Origin: Magnetovibrio sp.
GTDB taxonomy: Bacteria; Pseudomonadota; Alphaproteobacteria; Rhodospirillales; Casp-alpha2
Assembly (NCBI GenBank): GCA_002722175.1
Contig: PBKU01000019.1
Span: 43,923-107,922 of the forward strand
Direction: 5' to 3'
DNA length: 64,000 nucleotides
The notes beneath the pieces were generated by a model that ran no database searches, was not told the DNA's origin, and saw only the letters and a list, made by a program, of their open reading frames with translations. Position numbers and translations under genes: made by a program. Shown here piece after piece: positions 9,041 through 17,892 of the stretch (the stretch's first letter is position 1; the number at the start of each line of letters is the position of its first letter).

Positions 9041-10332
9041 ACATAGCTCAAGAACCAAACGAACTAACAGCTACTGATGCACTTCATTGTATTAAATCTG
9101 GTAAATTTTCCTCCAAGGACTTGATTGAATCCTGCCTAAGTCGTATCGAAGAACGTGAGCCTCTAGTAGGAGCATGGCAATTTCTCTCGCGGTCACACGC
9201 GCTTGAAGCAGCAGATGCTTCAGACAAATCAGCTAATAGAGGAAAGATCCAGGGGATCCCTATTGGGATTAAGGATATCTTTGATACAGCAGATATGCCA
9301 ACGGAATATGGCTCTCCTATTTACAAGGGTAATATCCCCAAATCAGACGCTTCAAGCGTAGCGCAAATAAAAGGAGAAGGTGGCATAATCCTCGGTAAGA
9401 CTGTAACAACAGAATTTGCGTACTTTAACCCTGGGAAAACTATAAATCCTCATAATGCGCAACACACCCCGGGAGGCTCGTCAAGTGGTTCAGCGGCGGC
9501 AGTCGCAGATTTTATGGTCCCCCTCGCCTTAGGCTCCCAAACCGTAGGTTCCACAATTCGCCCAGCTTCATACTGCGGAATTGTTGGATACAAACCAAGT
9601 TTTGGTTTAATAGATCGAACTGGAGTTCGCACATTAGCTGAAACATTTGATACAATTGGAATCTTTTCAAGAACGGTTGCGGATGCTGCTTACTTGGCTT
9701 CAATAATAGGCCGTCGACCTTCCCTTCAGCTTAAAGGGCCTGCTTCAGCGCCGGTAAATATTGGAATTTGCCAAACTCCCGAATGGAGTGCAGCAGATGA
9801 AAACTCGCGGGCTGCTTTTTCCAGGGCAGCGGATTTAGCAGATAATGCAGGCGTAAATATAAAGGAAATAACTCTATCAGGAGTTTTTGATGCGCTAGCA
9901 AGTGCGCAAGCGCTAATAACTGACTTTGAAGCAGCTAGTTCAGCTGCCTACGAGTTGACATATCACCGGAATAAAGTGAGTAGTCGGTATATCGAGAAGG
10001 CAGAGATTGGCCTGTCATGCACAGAACAGCAGTACGATGATGCACTCCTTGTTGTTTTGGCCGCACAAGCTGAATACAGCGAAACGATAAAGGAAGTCAA
10101 TGTATTGATCTGTCCAAGTGCAACAGGGGAGGCTCCAAAAGGGTTAGAATTTACCGGTGATCCCATTCTAAATCGTTTAGGTACAGCATTAAAAGTACCC
10201 TGTATAAACGTACCTGGCTTGACAGGAAAAACTGGGCTGCCTGTTGGAGTACAGGCTATTGGTGGTTTTAAGCAGGACGCAGAAACGCTTGTAGCAGCAT
10301 CCTGGCTACAAGAAATTTTGAAAGTTGCATGA
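9037..10332 (+). CDS. Amidase signature family amidohydrolase
   Basis: A 432-residue amidase when started at the ATG of 9037. That start overlaps the upstream TGA and has GGTGG eight bases before it; a GTG at 9025 would add four residues. The Ser-cisSer-Lys triad is complete: K79 in IGIKDIFDT, S148 in PGGSSSGS, and S172 in VGSTIRP, with the S148-S172 spacing of 24 seen in characterised family members. It hydrolyses an amide to acid plus ammonia or amine. Co-translation with the M20 enzyme suggests two sequential hydrolyses of one compound. GatA is excluded by length, by the lack of gatB/gatC neighbours and by the catabolic context. Confidence 0.9.
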   Translation: MNIAQEPNELTATDALHCIKSGKFSSKDLIESCLSRIEEREPLVGAWQFLSRSHALEAADASDKSANRGKIQGIPIGIKDIFDTADMPTEYGSPIYKGNIPKSDASSVAQIKGEGGIILGKTVTTEFAYFNPGKTINPHNAQHTPGGSSSGSAAAVADFMVPLALGSQTVGSTIRPASYCGIVGYKPSFGLIDRTGVRTLAETFDTIGIFSRTVADAAYLASIIGRRPSLQLKGPASAPVNIGICQTPEWSAADENSRAAFSRAADLADNAGVNIKEITLSGVFDALASAQALITDFEAASSAAYELTYHRNKVSSRYIEKAEIGLSCTEQQYDDALLVVLAAQAEYSETIKEVNVLICPSATGEAPKGLEFTGDPILNRLGTALKVPCINVPGLTGKTGLPVGVQAIGGFKQDAETLVAASWLQEILKVA

Positions 10333-10399
10333 TCCACAATCAGAAAAATAATAGGCTTAATGAAACGCTGCTAGCCAGAGTTGCAAGAGGTTTTTAAAC

Positions 10400-11362
10400 A
10401 TGGACGATTTTATTGGTAGGAAAAATTTAATTCCTAAAGAACGATTGAAAGAACTGTGCAAGCGGTCTGATTTAAAAGGATGGGCACAAACTTTAAGCCA
10501 TTTTGGCGCCATAGCGTTAACCGGAACCGGTCTTTACGCAACTCTAGATTCCTATTGGGTAGTACCTTTCTTCATAGCCCATGGCATTTTGTTAAATTAC
10601 CTTTTTGCGGCCCAACATGAGTATAACCACTATACTGCCTTTAAAACGCGTTGGCTAAATGATGTGTTTAACCGCATTACCGGTTTTATTCAGCTCTATC
10701 CGCGCGACTTCGAACGCTGGTACCATTTTGAGCATCACCGAAACACTCAAGACTGGAAAAATGATCCGGAATTAATTAGCCGCGGAAAACCATACACATT
10801 GTGGACATATCTACCATATTTAATTGGGGTGACTTATTGGACTGGCCGGATTCAACGATTATTTGTTGTAGCCCTAGGAAAAACAGCACCCTATTTTACA
10901 GAAACGCAGGCGCGAACGATTGTTCTGGAATCACAACTTCATATAGCTGCGTATAGCTGCATAGCGCTAATCTCAATTTATTTTGACAGCTATCTCGTGC
11001 TAACATACTGGATTGCCCCGTTATTTACGACTAAGATTTTCCAAAATGTCCAAAATATAACAGAGCATACTGGGCTTTCCCATAATCCGGATACGGTTCA
11101 TAACACGCGTACGATTGATACATGGTGGATATTCAAGTGGATGGCCTGGAACATGCAGTACCATACCGCGCACCACACGTTCCCTGCGGTTCCTTTTTAT
11201 AACCTTCCTTTATTGCATGCTGAGCTCGTAAAGCATATAGGATTTACCCCCCCGACTACCAGCTACATAAGATTTCAATGTAGGTTTATTCGCCAACTGA
11301 TCAAAGCGCCAGAAACTTGGGATGGCGTTCCTGAAGTTCACCCGTTAACAGACTCTGGTTAA
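10400..11362 (+). CDS. Membrane fatty acid desaturase / hydroxylase-type di-iron enzyme
   Basis: A 320-residue membrane protein with three histidine clusters typical of the desaturase superfamily: HEYNH at 73-77, HFEHH at 109-113 and HTAHH at 255-259, plus an extra H223 in EHTGL. Hydrophobic segments lie before the first box and between the second and third. Such enzymes use two irons and O2 to desaturate or hydroxylate an aliphatic chain. The start at 10400 has AGAGG upstream. It is followed after 11 bp by a TIM-barrel gene, so they are probably co-transcribed. Whether it acts on lipids or on a small catabolic substrate cannot be told; the catabolic neighbourhood leaves the second option open. 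Confidence 0.85.
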   Translation: MDDFIGRKNLIPKERLKELCKRSDLKGWAQTLSHFGAIALTGTGLYATLDSYWVVPFFIAHGILLNYLFAAQHEYNHYTAFKTRWLNDVFNRITGFIQLYPRDFERWYHFEHHRNTQDWKNDPELISRGKPYTLWTYLPYLIGVTYWTGRIQRLFVVALGKTAPYFTETQARTIVLESQLHIAAYSCIALISIYFDSYLVLTYWIAPLFTTKIFQNVQNITEHTGLSHNPDTVHNTRTIDTWWIFKWMAWNMQYHTAHHTFPAVPFYNLPLLHAELVKHIGFTPPTTSYIRFQCRFIRQLIKAPETWDGVPEVHPLTDSG

Positions 11363-11373
11363 AAATCTGACGC

Positions 11374-12207
11374 ATGCAAGAACTTCACATATACCAATCA
11401 CGCTGGGCAATGGAGCTTCGAAGACCCGATGGTGTCGAAAGAACAGATGAAGAGGCCTTTTCGATGGTATCAGAGGCCGGCTTTGATGGGATGTGTCTGG
11501 ATCTCGGAGCATCAGACATGGAGACAGCAAGTTCAACATTACCACTTTTCAAGAAATATGGACTGGGTTGCATGATCAATGCCTTTCCAAGATCGATTGA
11601 TGAACTCCAACCCGTTCTCGTTATGGCCCGTGAATTTAATGCTGAATACGTAAACATCATAGGCCAGGTAATGCCCTTCACCGTAGATGAAGGAGCAAGG
11701 GTTGTTGAGCAATGGGTCCTAATGGCAGATAAAGCTGGAGTACCAATTTTGTTTGAAACTCATCGCAACTGCCTCACAAATGACTTGTTCTACACATTAC
11801 AGTTAATGGAAATGGTTCCTGAAATGCCTATTTGTGCTGATCTTTCCCATTATGTTGTCGATCGTGAATTTTCATTCCCACTAAGTGAATACGACCAAAG
11901 CCTTGTTCACCGTATTCTTGAAAGGGCTGACAGCTTTCAAGGTCGAATTGCAACAAGAGAACAGATTCAAATTCAGCTTAATTTCCCACAACACCGCAAA
12001 TGGGTGGATCAATTTTATGAATGGTGGGAAAGCGGATTTCGTTTGTGGAAAAATCGCCATCATTCTAATGACATATTGATATTTCTTACTGAACTTGGCC
12101 CACCTGAGTATGCGATTACCGGGGCTGATGGATTTGAATTATCTGACCGCTGGGAAGAGTCACTACAAATCAAGGATTCAGTCAAGAAGCTTTGGGAAAC
12201 TGCATGA
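11374..12207 (+). CDS. Xylose isomerase-like TIM-barrel protein
   Basis: A 277-residue protein of the sugar phosphate isomerase/epimerase (AP_endonuc_2) superfamily. Acidic and histidine residues in the usual metal positions are visible: E and H in FETHRNC, D and H in ADLSHYVVD, and a late E in TELGPPEYA. It begins 11 bp after the desaturase and converges on the DmdA-like gene with only 25 bp between stops. These folds perform isomerisation, epimerisation or C-C cleavage on sugar-like or keto-acid substrates. No specific reaction can be assigned. Confidence 0.75.
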   Translation: MQELHIYQSRWAMELRRPDGVERTDEEAFSMVSEAGFDGMCLDLGASDMETASSTLPLFKKYGLGCMINAFPRSIDELQPVLVMAREFNAEYVNIIGQVMPFTVDEGARVVEQWVLMADKAGVPILFETHRNCLTNDLFYTLQLMEMVPEMPICADLSHYVVDREFSFPLSEYDQSLVHRILERADSFQGRIATREQIQIQLNFPQHRKWVDQFYEWWESGFRLWKNRHHSNDILIFLTELGPPEYAITGADGFELSDRWEESLQIKDSVKKLWETA

Positions 12208-12232
12208 AGTGACCAATATTCTTGACCAAACC

Positions 12233-13381
12233 CTACTCTTTTGCCAGTCGTTTACTTGGGTCAAAAAATGGTTTTGGGGCAACAATCATAGGCAATCGAT
12301 GGCCGGGACTAAATACTGTTGCACGAGTCCCAATTTCAGAATATTCATTCTCCACCAAAGCAAGCGCAATGTTGCGCCTAAGCCTCGGTGAAAAGACTGC
12401 TGAGGTTACGACACCGACCTGGCTGTCACTAACATGAATTGGCCAAGGTTCGTCATTTGGACGCTTCAATGGAGGTCCTTCGATTTCAGCGCCAACCAAG
12501 CATCTAGAGACACCATTATCACGCATGTGTTTCAATGCAGACTTGCCGACAAACTCATCGTCCATATCTAAATCCAAAAGACGTTCCAGGCCCATTTCAA
12601 AGGGATTGTTTTTAATATTCATATCGGCAATGTAGGAAAGCATCGCCCCCTCGACCCGGCGTATTGTCGACGTGTGGCCTGCTTTAAGCCCCAACGGCCC
12701 ACCAGCAACCATTAATATTTCCCATAACTCGTCCCCTCGCGAACTATCCCTCAAGAAAATTTCATATCCGCGTTCACTAGTCCAACCTGTTCGCGAAATA
12801 AGTAACGGAATATCATTTAGGCGAGTTTCAACAAATTGATAATAAGGCAGGCTAAGAATTGAATCGCCGAATAGAGCTTCCAAGACCGCTGGTGATTTTG
12901 GACCTTGCAACTGCAATGGTGAAACATCGGGTTCCTTAATTTCAACCCTTAAGCCTGAGTTGACTTGCAATCCTTTTGCCCACAACAGGACGTCACTATC
13001 TGCTAGTGACAACCAAAAATGGTTTTCCCCAAGGCGAAGTAATACAGGGTCATTAATTATCCCGCCCTCAAGACTAGTTACCAAGACATATTTACATTGG
13101 CCAATTGCGCAACTGGCGAGGTTTCGGGGAGTCAACAATTGGGTAAAGACAGCCGCGTCTGGCCCTGTGATTTCCACCTGCCTTTCAGCAGATGTATCAC
13201 AAAGAATGGCATCATTTACAAGATTCCAAAAATTCTGTTCCGGATCTCCGAAACTTCGCGGAATATACATGTGATTATAAACAGAAAAACTTGTACATCC
13301 CCAACGCATTGTTGCATCAAAAAACGGAGATTTACGAATCTGCGCACCGAAACCCACCTGTCCCGTCAGATCAAATGTCAT
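12233..13381 (-). CDS. DmdA-like aminomethyltransferase family protein (GcvT fold)
   Basis: A 382-residue protein of the GcvT/DmdA family. Blocks strongly resembling dimethylsulfoniopropionate demethylase are visible: YNHMYIP, SAERQVEITGPDA, IGQCKYV, INDPVLLRLGENHFW, LADSDVLLWAKG and EPDVSPLQLQGPKS. GcvT_C-like residues VGVVTSAVFSP are near the end. DmdA moves a methyl group from DMSP to tetrahydrofolate. As I recall it, DmdA has GWSKQGGFEIY and CPNLIERIE-like segments; here these read GWTSERGYEIF and STIRRVEGA, so this may be a paralogue for another methylated substrate. It is the last gene of a leftward set with a SAM-methyltransferase and an MttB homologue, supporting a C1-transfer role. 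The family is near certain; DMSP specificity is unproven. Confidence 0.82.
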   Translation of the reverse strand: MTFDLTGQVGFGAQIRKSPFFDATMRWGCTSFSVYNHMYIPRSFGDPEQNFWNLVNDAILCDTSAERQVEITGPDAAVFTQLLTPRNLASCAIGQCKYVLVTSLEGGIINDPVLLRLGENHFWLSLADSDVLLWAKGLQVNSGLRVEIKEPDVSPLQLQGPKSPAVLEALFGDSILSLPYYQFVETRLNDIPLLISRTGWTSERGYEIFLRDSSRGDELWEILMVAGGPLGLKAGHTSTIRRVEGAMLSYIADMNIKNNPFEMGLERLLDLDMDDEFVGKSALKHMRDNGVSRCLVGAEIEGPPLKRPNDEPWPIHVSDSQVGVVTSAVFSPRLRRNIALALVENEYSEIGTRATVFSPGHRLPMIVAPKPFFDPSKRLAKE

Positions 13382-13510
13382 ATCTAAGAAAATTCCTTAA
13401 AAAGTGAAAAATTACATTATCCTTTTTTTGTGATAAAGGCTCATACTCCTCTTCCACGCATCAGCAGAACTAAACACGTGCTTGGGGATACAACTGATTA
13501 TGCCGATCGT

Positions 13511-14302
13511 TCAGACACGCGGCCGGCGGGATTTCAAGCTAAAACCGTTCACTAGGCGGGTTTTATCTCCAACTTTGATCAAACGTTGCTGGAATCGCCC
13601 TTTCCAGTCTTCAACTTCAATGATATGAGGAACACTAAAGTATAACAGATCAAGTAGTTTTTGCGCGTTTCTGCCCTTGGGATTTTTTGCAAGGACAAAA
13701 GTAGGGTAGCCTTCATCTGTAATAAGAAGAAGCTCGTAGCTTGTTTCTGATACAAAAGTCTCTACGGCTTCAACAACACCGAAATTCATTTCAATTGCAA
13801 AATGATGATTTGCAAAGTCGTGCCCAAGGATAAAACCGTCCTCTGAAACTTTACTACTATAGGTGCGGAGATCCTGAAGGGCGCCTTCATAGCTGTGGAC
13901 CGCGTCGATATACACCCAGTCTAGGCATTCATCAGAAAAGTCGGTTGCTGCGTCTGATGAAAACTTCCGCAGAATTGAAATCTGTCCACTTTTTACTGCA
14001 CTTGAAAAACGATTACATACGGCCATATAACGCCGGTTCTGTTCATCTTGATCGGCGTTGTTCGGGTCGTTCTCATAATCATCGCGACATTGGTAAATCC
14101 AGGGGTCAACAAGATACAATTTTTTTGGTTTGTTGATTGTTGCGATTTCATGGGAAAAATTACCTTCCGCAACTCCGATCTCAGCAACTTTCCCGTCTTG
14201 AGGAAGACTAGGCAATAATGCAGTTCTAGGAATCGGACAGATTAGCAAATCGTTGCTCCTCAACAAATAGCCACATATAATGCTACCACAGTTTAAATCC
14301 AA
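13511..14302 (-). CDS. Class I SAM-dependent methyltransferase (Methyltransf_24 type)
   Basis: A 263-residue protein with a Rossmann-type methyltransferase core. Motif I is VAEIGVAEGNFSHEIA near residues 38-54, followed by LYLVDPW as the acidic end of strand 2 and LDWVYIDAVHSYEGALQDL, the usual Methyltransf_24 segment. It sits between the MttB homologue (73 bp) and the DmdA-like gene (129 bp) on the same strand. It may methylate a metabolite or a small carrier in the same pathway; no substrate can be named. Confidence 0.75.
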   Translation of the reverse strand: MDLNCGSIICGYLLRSNDLLICPIPRTALLPSLPQDGKVAEIGVAEGNFSHEIATINKPKKLYLVDPWIYQCRDDYENDPNNADQDEQNRRYMAVCNRFSSAVKSGQISILRKFSSDAATDFSDECLDWVYIDAVHSYEGALQDLRTYSSKVSEDGFILGHDFANHHFAIEMNFGVVEAVETFVSETSYELLLITDEGYPTFVLAKNPKGRNAQKLLDLLYFSVPHIIEVEDWKGRFQQRLIKVGDKTRLVNGFSLKSRRPRV

Positions 14303-14374
14303 AACATCAAGGTCTAGACATGCTAGATATGACTCGAAAGTCTAAACCCTTCATTAATCACAGCAAAAGATATA

Positions 14375-15946
14375 TTATTTTTTTTCTCCATAGTCATTGG
14401 GGTCTTGACCGCCCTCCCTTATTCTGCGTTGAACGAAAGCATCCAATTCCTCTTCAATAACGTGGTCAAGAGGGGGTGGTTCAAAGCTTTCGAGAATCTG
14501 TTTATATATGCGGTGCGCTCGATGTGTCGCATCTGTTGCGCCGTCCTCCATCCATGTTTCAAAATTTCGCCAATCCGATAGCATTGGTGAATAGAACGCT
14601 TTTTCATATCGCTCCATAGTATGAGAGGCACCAAAGAAGTGGCCACCTGGACCAACTTCACGAATCGCATCAATGCCAAACTCCTCATTATTTACTGAAA
14701 CCGGTTGTAAAAATTCCGCAAACATCTGGAGCATCTCTGCATCAATAATTACCTTTTCAAATGATGCAGACAAACCACCTTCAATCCAACCGCAAGCATG
14801 CTTGACCATGTTGCATTGAGACAAAATGCAGGGCCAAAGTGACATTTGTGATTCATATACCGCTTGCCCATCTGGCGCGTTAGATGAATTGACATTGGAT
14901 GAACGATAAGGAATGCTGTAGCGCCTTGTTAATTGGCCTCCGATTAAAACTGACTTCGCATATTCCGGTGTCCCAAAAGCTGGCGCTCCAGTTTTCATGT
15001 CAACATTAGATGTAAACCCACCATAGAATACAGGGGCGCCTGGATTTACTGCTTGTATGAAAGATATTCCAGCAAGTGCCTCGGCATTTTGCTGCACAAT
15101 AGCTCCGGGAATGGTCACTGGCGCCATCGCCCCTGCCAGAGTAAAAGGAGTTATGTTCACGGGTTGATTGTTCCGAGCCATCTCGATCATACCAATTAAC
15201 ATCGGAATATCATATTGGAGAGGGGAATTTGCATTCACTGTTGTTAATATGCTTGGCTCAAGACGCATCTGCTCCCAACTTATCCCGCGAGCAATTCGAA
15301 CCATTTCCATAGAATCGCGTATCCGGTTTCTTCCTAACGAATAGCCAAAAAGTCCCTTATCACATAATTTAATTGCTTCGCTTTCGGCTTTAAGATAACG
15401 AATGTTTGCTGGTATATCGACAGGCTCAACGGGATATCCGCCAATTTGGTGGACTATGTTTAATGCTTGCCCTAACCGAATAAAATTACAGAAATCTTGG
15501 AAATTACCGGCTCTCCGGCCACCAATAAGATCTGTCGAATTTGGTGGGCTTGCAACTAAAACAAAATTAATATTGTTTTCACCATATTGGATATTGTGTG
15601 CTGGATTCCGGGCATGGAAGGTAAACTTTGATGGTGCCTTTGCTATCAATTCTTCAATTAATGAGCGATCGAATCGAACCCGTTTCTCGTTACCTCTAAC
15701 ATCGGCCCCCACTAGTTTTAAAGTTTCCCTGGCTTCCTTTAAAAGGAAATTAATGCCAATATTCTCCAATACATCTAGCGAAGCGACATGAATAGATTCA
15801 AGTTCGTCAGTTGAAACAATGTCAAGGGGGTCAAAAGGTATGCTTAGGTTCTGAAAGGGCAACTGAACAAATTTTTTACCAAAATCCTTGCGTTCCCGGC
15901 TTTTCCCTGTCAGCCATCCACGTCTTGCCATGACATCCATTCCCAT
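14375..15946 (-). CDS. MttB-family (trimethylamine methyltransferase-like) protein, non-pyrrolysine
   Basis: A 523-residue member of the MttB family, close to the roughly 500-residue family length. The frame is open throughout with no in-frame amber codon at the pyrrolysine site, so it is the non-Pyl type, known elsewhere to demethylate quaternary amines such as glycine betaine, proline betaine or carnitine. Segments such as FTLAGAMAPVTIPGA, PVFYGGFTSNVDM and EVGPGGHFFGASHTM fit the family. Alternative ATG codons lie at 15940 and 15931, and the one at 15931 (MARRGW) resembles starts of relatives. No corrinoid protein or reactivase gene is nearby, which is odd for a cobalamin-dependent methyltransferase. 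Together with the DmdA-like gene it suggests demethylation of a methylated amine or sulfonium compound. Confidence 0.85.
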   Translation of the reverse strand: MGMDVMARRGWLTGKSRERKDFGKKFVQLPFQNLSIPFDPLDIVSTDELESIHVASLDVLENIGINFLLKEARETLKLVGADVRGNEKRVRFDRSLIEELIAKAPSKFTFHARNPAHNIQYGENNINFVLVASPPNSTDLIGGRRAGNFQDFCNFIRLGQALNIVHQIGGYPVEPVDIPANIRYLKAESEAIKLCDKGLFGYSLGRNRIRDSMEMVRIARGISWEQMRLEPSILTTVNANSPLQYDIPMLIGMIEMARNNQPVNITPFTLAGAMAPVTIPGAIVQQNAEALAGISFIQAVNPGAPVFYGGFTSNVDMKTGAPAFGTPEYAKSVLIGGQLTRRYSIPYRSSNVNSSNAPDGQAVYESQMSLWPCILSQCNMVKHACGWIEGGLSASFEKVIIDAEMLQMFAEFLQPVSVNNEEFGIDAIREVGPGGHFFGASHTMERYEKAFYSPMLSDWRNFETWMEDGATDATHRAHRIYKQILESFEPPPLDHVIEEELDAFVQRRIREGGQDPNDYGEKK

Positions 15947-16067
15947 AAAATGATTAACGTTTCGGCGGATAATATTTTAGCAAAATAAAAGGTATCTTTT
16001 TTGTTTTTTTTTCATCAAAATGTTAAAATAATTAATCTAAAGCTAATGAGCAAATAAGAACGGTGAA

Positions 16068-16892
16068 ATGACAAAACATGAATGTGAAAACATTGAAGTG
16101 CCGGTTAAAGTTTTTTGGCAACCGGGATGCTCTAGTTGTCTTAAAACCAAAGAATTTCTCCTTGAACACGGCGTGCCATTTCAATCAATCAATGTATTAG
16201 AAGACCCTTCTGGATTTAGAGAACTGGAAGCTGTCGGAATACGGCTCGTTCCGATCGTCATGAAAGGCAAAAACTGGGCAAATGGCGCTGTATTTCGTGA
16301 TGTGGCTAAAGTAGCCGGGTTCAAGTATGACGATCACAAAATGCTTCCCCCGGCTATGCTAACAGATAAAGTGTTGATGATACTGAATGCTGTAAACCGA
16401 TATCTTATGCAGATTCCAGAGGAAAGTCTGGACATACTTTTGCCAGGACGGCCGCGGTCCTATAGACAACTTTGTTATCATGTTATGGCGATCCCGAAGG
16501 TATTCCTTGATTATGTCGAAGATGACAAGCCCTATACGTACGACGCCCTAATATCTTCCATACCGGCTGACATAATTACGAAAAAAGATTTACTGAATTA
16601 TGGCAAAAAAATTCGAAACCGTTTTCAAAACTGGTGGGCAGAAAATGGAGAAGATTTCGATTCTAAAAAATCTGCTAATGTTTATTATGGGGAAGTTAGC
16701 ATGCATGAAGTTCTTGAACGCACTGCATGGCATTCAGGCCAACATACTAGGCAGATAATCCTTATGTTAAAAGAAAAACTTCACATTAAACCTTATAAAC
16801 CTCTAGGAAATCAAGATTTTAAAGGCCTTCCAATGCCAAGAAATATTTGGGATAATGAACGTTCTTTCAACGAAGATGCTTACACTGGCTAA
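16068..16892 (+). CDS. Glutaredoxin-DinB fusion protein
   Basis: A 274-residue two-domain protein. Residues 12-85 form a glutaredoxin domain with the CSSC active site at 21-24 and the cis-Pro segment LVPIV near 60-64. Residues about 95-240 form a DinB/YfiT four-helix domain carrying the metal triad H138, H222 and H226 (WHSGQH). DinB-fold enzymes include thiol-dependent S-transferases and isomerases using glutathione, mycothiol or bacillithiol, so the fused glutaredoxin may supply or resolve the thiol. It is divergent from the MttB homologue across 121 bp and starts a rightward series with a dioxygenase, an enolase-family enzyme and an acyl-CoA synthetase. The architecture is clear; the reaction is unknown. 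Confidence 0.82.
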   Translation: MTKHECENIEVPVKVFWQPGCSSCLKTKEFLLEHGVPFQSINVLEDPSGFRELEAVGIRLVPIVMKGKNWANGAVFRDVAKVAGFKYDDHKMLPPAMLTDKVLMILNAVNRYLMQIPEESLDILLPGRPRSYRQLCYHVMAIPKVFLDYVEDDKPYTYDALISSIPADIITKKDLLNYGKKIRNRFQNWWAENGEDFDSKKSANVYYGEVSMHEVLERTAWHSGQHTRQIILMLKEKLHIKPYKPLGNQDFKGLPMPRNIWDNERSFNEDAYTG

Positions 16893-16964
16893 TTGAAAGC
16901 CTGATTTATTGGTAATCACCAGCACATTGATGGCTATACCTAAATTCTAAATAAGGAACGAGGC

Positions 16965-17843
16965 ATGTTAGCGTTTTCGAAAAAGCAAAAACCTCATACC
17001 TTTTCGATACGTCCAATAAATCCGGTAATTGGTGCAGAGATCACAGATATTGATCTTAGAAAAACTATTGACGACAAGACTGTGTCAGAAATCACTAATG
17101 CAATTCAAGAAAATTTAGTAATATTCTTCCCTGAACAAAATATTTCTCCAAGTGAACAAGTGAACTTTGCAAAAAAATTTGGAGATGTTGCGAAGGTTCC
17201 CGATTCGATGTTTAGAGTGCATCCAAAAAACCCTTATGTTTCAATCTTGGAAAATGGCCCCAAACAACCCCCAACCGTCAATAACTGGCATTCAGATTAC
17301 TGTTTTGCTCCCGAGCCTGATTTTCTTTCCATATTACACACTCAAATTGTGCCCGATATAGGCGGCGATACTATCTGGGTAAACATGTATGCTGCTTACG
17401 AAGCACTTAGCCCAAAAATGAAAAACCTACTCTGCGACCTAAGAGCCACTCATGATTTCATGAAACTCTATGAACGACCTATAAAAGCCTATTTATGGGA
17501 AGGAGAACGTTTCAAGTATATGGAAGCTGCCCGGAAAAATTTTCCACCAGTATCCCATCCTGTAGTGCGCGCAATATCGGAAACACAGAAAAAAGCATTG
17601 TTCGTCAATGAATCATTTACCCGGCATATCGAAGGAATGTCGGAACTAGAAAGCATGAACGTACTTAAATATCTGTTTGACCATATCCGGGCGCCAGAGT
17701 ATCAGATTCGCTTTCAGTGGAAGCCAAACACGCTCGCCGTATGGGATAATAGAGTAACTATCCATTATGCACTCGCCGATTATTTTCCAAAACGAAGGTT
17801 GGTTCACCGAGTAACAGTATTAAATCACGAAGTGCCCGTTTAA
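16965..17843 (+). CDS. TauD/TfdA-family Fe(II)/2-oxoglutarate dioxygenase
   Basis: A 292-residue dioxygenase. The iron facial triad is H109 and D111 in NNWHSDY plus H267 in the VTIHYALADY segment; R278 and R282 sit 11 and 15 residues after the distal histidine, as in TauD, and would bind 2-oxoglutarate. GGDTIWVN near 132-139 is also typical. Members hydroxylate sulfonates, betaines (gamma-butyrobetaine, trimethyllysine), aryloxyacetates or similar acids, often leading to C-S, C-N or C-O cleavage. The gene lies 72 bp after the Grx-DinB fusion and 49 bp before an enolase-family gene, in one probable operon. The substrate may be the same methylated compound handled by the divergent set. Confidence 0.88.
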   Translation: MLAFSKKQKPHTFSIRPINPVIGAEITDIDLRKTIDDKTVSEITNAIQENLVIFFPEQNISPSEQVNFAKKFGDVAKVPDSMFRVHPKNPYVSILENGPKQPPTVNNWHSDYCFAPEPDFLSILHTQIVPDIGGDTIWVNMYAAYEALSPKMKNLLCDLRATHDFMKLYERPIKAYLWEGERFKYMEAARKNFPPVSHPVVRAISETQKKALFVNESFTRHIEGMSELESMNVLKYLFDHIRAPEYQIRFQWKPNTLAVWDNRVTIHYALADYFPKRRLVHRVTVLNHEVPV

Positions 17844-17892
17844 AGAATCAGCCGGCATTCTGTAGCTATTGAATAGGAGAAAGATTCGCAAA

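Noticed and set aside
14375..15946. Possible pyrrolysine-containing trimethylamine methyltransferase
   Set aside because: The frame has no in-frame amber codon, so it is the non-pyrrolysine type.
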